This document shows, piece by piece, positions 58,954 to 64,000 of a stretch of 64,000 nucleotides of DNA. This stretch comes from Basidiobolus meristosporus CBS 931.73 (lineage: Eukaryota > Basidiobolomycota > Basidiobolomycetes > Basidiobolales > Basidiobolaceae): positions 1 to 64,000 of the forward strand of contig MCFE01000372.1 of assembly GCA_002104905.1 (NCBI GenBank), given 5' to 3'. The notes beneath the pieces were generated by a model, which worked only from the letters and a program-made list of their open reading frames with translations, searched no databases and was not told the origin of the DNA. Within the stretch, counting starts at the first letter, position 1, and each line of letters starts with the position of its first letter. The position numbers were made by a program, and so were the translations under genes.

Positions 58954-60130
58954 TCAGGTCGCAATTGATAGCAGTTCTGACAGCTCGAGCAACTTCCGCT
59001 CCAGCTGCAGGACCGGTATTTTCGGGCGGTGGCAGTATCTCCAGCGTTGGATTCTGGATGTGGTGATGCTAGGGGAATGGGCGACTCGGTTGAGTTGCTG
59101 GTGGACAGATGGCTTTGTGTGGACCAGCGCGATTTTCCCCTCGTCATCCTTGGGTAAGATGTCGATCACCGACCCGGTGACCCGCCTGACCTTGTTTCGC
59201 CAAACGCGGAACACTATGTGGCGCCATTCCCTCGAGAGGCTGCTGACCTTCTCAAGCTCTCTGGTATTTAGAAATTCGAATATGGTTTCCATGATCTCGG
59301 CGGGAAAGGCAGGGTTTGGGATGGAGGAGAGAGAGGACTGGGGCAGCGCGTGGTCATCAGAGCGGCTGAGGTCCATTTGCTCGATGCGTGTCTCCGAGTC
59401 GATGATGGCCTTCAAGGATTTCACCTCAATCTCCAACCGGGTGGCGGCCAGGAAGGAGATCAACGAGTGGTATCCATAATAGCCAGGGGAAAGGCCGATC
59501 TTGATTGGGCTGAGTTGTAATGTTTTGGGCTGTATGTGGAAGATTGCGGGATAGATATAGGTGTTGGATGTGGTCAGACCCAAGCTACGCGCTAAGGCCA
59601 TTTCCTCGTCCGCCAAAAACTCTACTCTCCCTTCATTCGTATCATTGCGGAGAGTGTAATACGACCTGGCCTCCAAGACATCATTTAAATTGCCGGGAAG
59701 TAGTATGAGAAACAGTGTATCCCATCTTAGCAATATTCTGTTTAGCTTCACAAGACGCTATCAGACCAAGGTTTCCTAAGATTTGCTATCAAACTGCCTT
59801 ACCTCCAGGTCTTCCTGTGAGATGGTCAAGGTGGTTCCGGTAAACGGATCTGTAAAGGTTTCATTGGAGTCCTCATTTTCCAGTCCGATAAACTTTAGAA
59901 TCCTAAGGAGCTGGGGGCCGATAGGGCAGCGTAAAGACTAGGGAAACGTGCACGGTTCTTGTTTAGTGAGCTGTTGCAATTGAGGCACTCAGTCTGGTAA
60001 TACGTACACTGACGGTAATCAGAATGACGTGAACAAATTGCGTCAGACGTTCCAGGTCTAATACTTTCCCCTCAGCCGTCACTAGTTTCTTTGGGAGCAT
60101 CTTATTCTGAGTCTCTGCTAATTGAAGCAT
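58954..60130 (-). CDS. F-box-like protein, otherwise unknown
   Basis: Three exons were resolved: 60130-60008, 59937-59803 and 59757-58954, with introns GTACGT..CCTAG and GTAAGG..GATAG, giving 353 residues. The one recognisable domain is an F-box around residues 235-280: NPAFPAEIMETIFEFLNTR, then ELEKVSSLSREWRHIVFRVW, matching the FPxEIxxxIFxFLxxxELxxxSxxSxxW pattern. Such proteins recruit substrates to SCF ubiquitin ligases through Skp1. The N-terminal two thirds (LDLERLTQFVHVILITVS, then helical and LPGNLNDVLEARSYYTL segments) show no known domain. An F-box placed in the C-terminal part rather than the N terminus is unusual. No WD40 or LRR substrate-binding domain is seen. Confidence 0.7.
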
Positions 60131-62300
60131 GTTCCAGACTAAAAGCTACTACGAGATAGACCGACAAAGTCCACGATATAGAATGGAAATTCTGGTTGGA
60201 CTAGGAGTGAGGTCGAAGCCTTGGAGAAAGACTGTTGTCTAATAATTTCTAAAGGGTATAGGGGGAAGAGGCGGGATATTCTCTGGGCTCTATGGAATGG
60301 CGTTAAAAGGGTCAAGTAGGAGGTTCTATTTTTAAGTACCGATTAAGCCATTGGATCATGCTCCATTTATGTGACTATTGTTTGGCTCAACACTTACAGG
60401 GAATATTTAAGTTAGAAATAGCCCGCTGGGCAAGGGTGTTTGGTCGGCTGCAGGTCGAATGCAATGCTAGGAGTGACTTTTTCAGCGGGAACCGCCGGGG
60501 AAAATCGTGCGTGTAGACAGGTGGACCTGACACAAGATGTGGCAATCCGCCCGAGGTTGGTGCGCTATAGCCATTCTGATCGTGTCGCCTTGATACAAGA
60601 AGCTAGGCACCATCAGGCTATCGCACCAAGAATCTTCTCCTGAGCCAGTGATTGATTGATCATGTACACAAGGATATCAGGTCGACATTGGCTTGTATTG
60701 TTTGCACCTGTAGGTTTCGGAAAAATGCCAATTAATGATATAAATAGTAGTCGTATCATTCCCACAGAAACTCATGTAAATACATGGAGTTTACTCATGC
60801 ATGGACGGCAAATAATGGATATTGTTGTTTTTGCAGCTGTCCAATCCAGCTGACCCAGCCGATTCAGGCCCTTAGCTGGCATGTCTTCCCTTCATCATGT
60901 CCCTGATGCGGAATGTTGGTGCCTATTTTAAGCTGTATACAGTTATACATCTTCCAGCCCCATACCCACTCACCGGCCTCGTTAATCCATGCCTCAACTG
61001 ACCCGTTCCGTGCAGCACACTGATGAGCAGCTGCATTCAAGGGAAATTGGATTATATATTCGATTGCGATATTGTTGGTCCTCGATGCATCGCTTCTCAA
61101 TGAAGCCCTATTCGCAGCACAGGACATGGTCACCGGCCATTACTGTATTCCATTTGGCCACAGTAATGCCAATACAATAGCGCCGATCAGATCTATGGCA
61201 ATTTAGGATTAATCCCCGTGCAAAGTGGATTTTGGGATCTTGACCCCTTCATTCTCGTTTCGCCAGCCACACGAACATACATGGCTTCTACGACGTCTCA
61301 ATGAGCCATTGTTCCGCAGTCCCTGGGTAGCAGTTGCTGAGGATCGTCTTAAGGCTTGGAATGCATCAGATATGTGCTGCCGCTTGTGTGTCCCGTGATA
61401 TCTATCACTTCCCAAGCCTACCAGTAATGGGAATGGTAGCTTTGCAACACATCAAGATCGGGGTCTAACCAGCAATAGCATCAGAATGTTTCACCACTAT
61501 ATGCCTGATTGGCTTAGTACCTTCAAGGGGACTTTGGAAAATTGGCTTCTGTGGTCCGTTATAAGACACAAATGAAAAAGGGACTTGTCAGATAAAAACA
61601 CAAGAAAGTTCTAGATAAGCAATGGAGGATGGTACATAGATAGGTGGTGCATTTGCCACGCTCAGTGTTTCACATACTCAGCTTTGTTACAATAGTGGTG
61701 ATCCAGGTACTGGACCATCTTTTATCATCTCACAATGCTGCATATACTGGAGTAATCCAATTGCTAAATTATGAAATGTTGGCTTAAAATATTCCCATCA
61801 AATTGACACTTCACCCCTAGTATAAGCTCTTTCTTCTTCACCAAGTTCTCTGTCTATATTTCAGTATAAGTCTAGTACTCAAAATATAGTTGCTTACTAA
61901 GTCTAAACTTCATGCCAAATCTTGGGACTTCTTTAAGCATGTGTTTTATGTCTGTTTTCTCCAGACTTTGCCAAGGTACAAGCTCTACCTCTATGAAAAT
62001 AATTGTGATGATCCCATCAAAAGGCTGCCACAAGATTTAAATCCCATGACTGAGAGGTATTAACACTGTTAGAACACTGTGAAAAATCATTAGAAAAAAA
62101 TTGCACCGCAGATCTCCCAGAAACTTGGTCAAAAACTTTCATCATAACAATCCCTGGGTTACTTTTGATTGGCTCTCTACAATTTCTCTCACTTTCTGAT
62201 CCCAGACACTCAATTGTCTCCTACTTTGTGAACACTGATTGGCTATTGTCTCTTTTTCACACTGCTTATTTTATGATACAACCAGTGCACTTACTTTTCA
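60131..62300. other. Intergenic, grading into repeat DNA
   Basis: No supported gene. 60.1-61.5 kb is ordinary intergenic DNA with short uninformative frames. From about 61.5 kb base composition becomes AT-rich and stretches resemble the repeat-relic zones near the left end. CCAAT-type boxes recur at 62.17-62.34 kb. Confidence 0.4.
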
Positions 62301-62990
62301 TGCATACAAATTGGTTTATTTCTGTTGAATCTCCAGTTATAGCTCAATTGTAGATTCTAATGACCTATACAAGTCCCTACAACCAACACTAACATTACAC
62401 CCAACCTCACACTCAGCAAGTAACTCCATTAAAATCCACCATTCAATAAGTATCTCTGCTGCAACACCCTTGTTCCATGATTTTGGCAGGAACCCTACAG
62501 CTTTAGGCCATTGTTTTTTCACTGGGTCCCATACCTCTTAGCCTTCAGCTAGCACTGCAAGGTCTAGCTCCTCACTGCCTAGTTGTTGCAATAAGTCCTT
62601 GTAATATTCAAGGGCAGTATCATATGCACTACTCTTCAAGAAGTGCTGGAACCTCTTGCTGTGCCTGTTATTGTCTCAAGATTCCACTGTAGGTATTGTG
62701 AGAGTCCTCTGATCACTTGACATTGTTGCATTGCTGGTCAGTGGGAACTCCGTTCTGTTTACATGGGATAATGTAGAGCTGTAGTAGACAAAGTGTCTCT
62801 CTCTGCAAACTCATCTACTGTATCGGAGTATAGCTCAGCCAGCTGGGATTCCAACTCTTGTAAAAACAACTATTGTCTTATAGGTAATTCTTCTTGGCTA
62901 GTATAGGCTTCAAGCTGCTCTAAGTCAATGGTGTCAATTGGCAGGAACTGCAGCTTTTTCTCCTGCTCTTCTGTCTCTGGCTTGGGATAG
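62301..62990 (-). pseudogene. Degenerate mobile-element ORF relic
   Basis: On the minus strand this stretch reads as protein-like sequence broken by stops and frameshifts. From about 62990 it gives YPKPETEEQEKKLQFLPIDT and EELPIRQ-stop, then ELESQLAELYSDTVDEFAER. Farther on (to about 62337), in another frame, is WDPVKKQWPKAVGFLPKSWN. The stops are TAG and TAA in otherwise charged, plausible coding sequence. No transposase, RT or integrase signature is left, so the element class is unknown. Confidence 0.4.
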
Positions 62991-62993
62991 TTT

Positions 62994-63342
62994 TGTTGTA
63001 AAAATTTGTATTTCCACCTAAATATTCCTCTTACTTAGTCACTTAGATCATTACCTTCATATCCTGGAGAATACTAACCAAATTCCTTGTTGGGATTTAC
63101 TTAGAATATTTTCACCAAAATACCAGGTACCCAGAACATCAAAATTCTCAAAGTTGTCCAAGCAGCCCCAAACTTTGCACACATGTTCTTGGGACCTTTC
63201 TTAACCTATTCTACATGTTTGTAATGCCAAGACCAGGTGAAAGTATAAATACTACTTTTACATTCAATAAATCATTAGGTGAAAACCACATAATCTACTT
63301 GTCCTCCTAATCACTTCCAGTATTTCCAAGTCTCTTACAATA
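62994..63342 (+). mobile_element. 5' long terminal repeat of a copia-type element
   Basis: It starts TGTTGTAA and ends TTACAATA, an imperfect inverted terminus (one mismatch). Inside are a TATAAATA box (63246-63253) and an AATAAA signal (about 63265), the U3/R arrangement of an LTR. Directly downstream begins a gag-like frame. Truncated or decayed copies of the same LTR lie at 1764-1935 and 2340-2560 (inverted) and 7340-7560 (same orientation). No primer-binding site complementary to a full tRNA end was recognised. Confidence 0.7.
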
Positions 63343-63373
63343 GAATATGTGCCTCAAGCTGTCACTCTCTGCA

Positions 63374-64000
63374 ATGTCTACTACTGCTATTACTGGAATT
63401 TTTCTCTCTGCTGAAAAGTTGGATGGATCTAACTACCAAGTGTGGAAGGTGAAGATGAAGATGCTGATACAAGAAAGAGGTCTTTGGGATATTGTCATGG
63501 GAGAAGAATGCCCTCCTAAAAATGTGGGAGAGGAAGCCTTGAAGTGCCAGAAGAAAGAACAAAGTGCCTTTAACTGCATTTGCCTTAATGTCAAAGACAA
63601 ATTGTTAATTCAATGCTCAAGAGCAAAAACAGCAAAGAATGCCTGGAAGGCATTAGAAGACACCTACCAGTCATGTTCAGCTGCTAAGAAAATGTATCTG
63701 AGATGAAAATTCTTTACTACAAAGATGCTACCAGGAGAAGAAATGAAAAATCTAATTAACAGAATTACCTTGATGGTAGATGAGATGGAATCTGTGGGTG
63801 TACTGACTACTGGTGAGGATGTGATAGTTACCGTCCTGAATAGCCTGACAGACAAGTTTCAGGGCCTTGTATCAGCCCTAGAGTCCAGAACTGAAGATTT
63901 GGCCTTAAATTACGTATATGGAAGGCTCCTGGATGAAGAATTAAGAAAATCAAGCACCAATAAGAAGGAAGAAGAAAATGCTTTAATAAGCAATGATAGC
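63374..64000 (+). pseudogene. copia-type gag polyprotein, internal stop, runs off window
   Basis: This is the capsid part of a Ty1/copia retrotransposon polyprotein. It starts MSTTAITGIFLSAEKLDGSN and continues YQVWKVKMKMLIQERGLWDI, the UBN2/DUF4219-type gag opening, followed by AKNAWKALEDTYQS. A single TGA at 63704-63706 interrupts the frame; reading resumes in the same frame (KFFTTKMLPGEEMKNLI, VTVLNSLTDKFQGLVSALES) and stays open to the window edge. The stop sits where a charged residue is usual (LR-x-KFFTTKM), consistent with CGA to TGA. Protease, integrase and RT would lie to the right of the window. Confidence 0.75.

Overview
The window is nuclear DNA of a filamentous-type fungus, most likely an ascomycete. 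The evidence is short GT..AG introns (about 50-75 nt, CTAAC/CTAAT-like branch points), TATAAA promoters, (CCCTAA)n telomere-type repeats, and gene families best known from ascomycetes (SAM-HMG protein, Ecl1 family, RTP1, BEACH-WD40-FYVE, CBM18 chitin deacetylase, Ppn2-like phosphatase). Species cannot be assigned from sequence alone. The window is gene-poor: about 16 supported genes in 64 kb, with several 2-3.5 kb gaps.

Layout. 1-2.6 kb is a nested mobile-element block: head-to-tail LINE 3' ends whose tails run into CCCTAA repeats, and a truncated LTR that abuts an exact (CCCTAA)3. At 3.8-6.1 kb lies a four-exon copper amine oxidase, followed by an AT-rich repeat-relic zone (6.1-9.0 kb). Then come a Golgi-type GDA1/CD39 nucleoside diphosphatase (9.0-10.6, minus), four-exon succinate dehydrogenase iron-sulfur subunit (11.5-12.5, minus), a five-exon coiled-coil protein (15.6-17.1, plus), an intronless amino-acid permease closely resembling bacterial LysP (20.6-22.1, plus), an Ecl1-like zinc-motif protein (23.0-23.4, minus), a four-exon SAM-HMG box protein (25.0-25.9, minus), a small secreted protein (27.7-28.0), a bestrophin-family channel (31.0-32.1), a C2-domain protein (33.0-33.8) and a CBM18 chitin deacetylase (37.1-38.1).

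38.3-50.1 kb (minus) is one very large gene for a BEACH-WD40-FYVE protein of the ALFY/Lvs type. It is transcribed divergently from a three-exon unknown 219-residue protein (50.5-51.2), which is followed by an RTP1/TANGO6 homologue (51.8-55.7). Next are a small acidic secreted protein (56.2-56.5, minus), a Ppn2-like metallophosphatase (57.7-58.5) and an F-box-like protein (59.0-60.1, minus). The right end (61.5-64 kb) is mobile-element DNA again: a degenerate minus-strand ORF relic, then a copia-type LTR and gag reading frame with one internal stop. The LTR family at the right end is the same one that lies truncated and inverted next to the telomere-like repeats at the left end.

There is no operon logic. 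The genes are mostly independent housekeeping and membrane/secretory functions: nitrogen acquisition (amine oxidase, permease), secretion and cell wall (GDPase, chitin deacetylase, small secreted proteins), membrane traffic (BEACH, C2) and respiration (SDH2). Exon boundaries were set by hand from splice motifs, reading frame and family conservation. The most unusual region is the left-end telomere/LINE mosaic; no unfamiliar multi-gene system was found.
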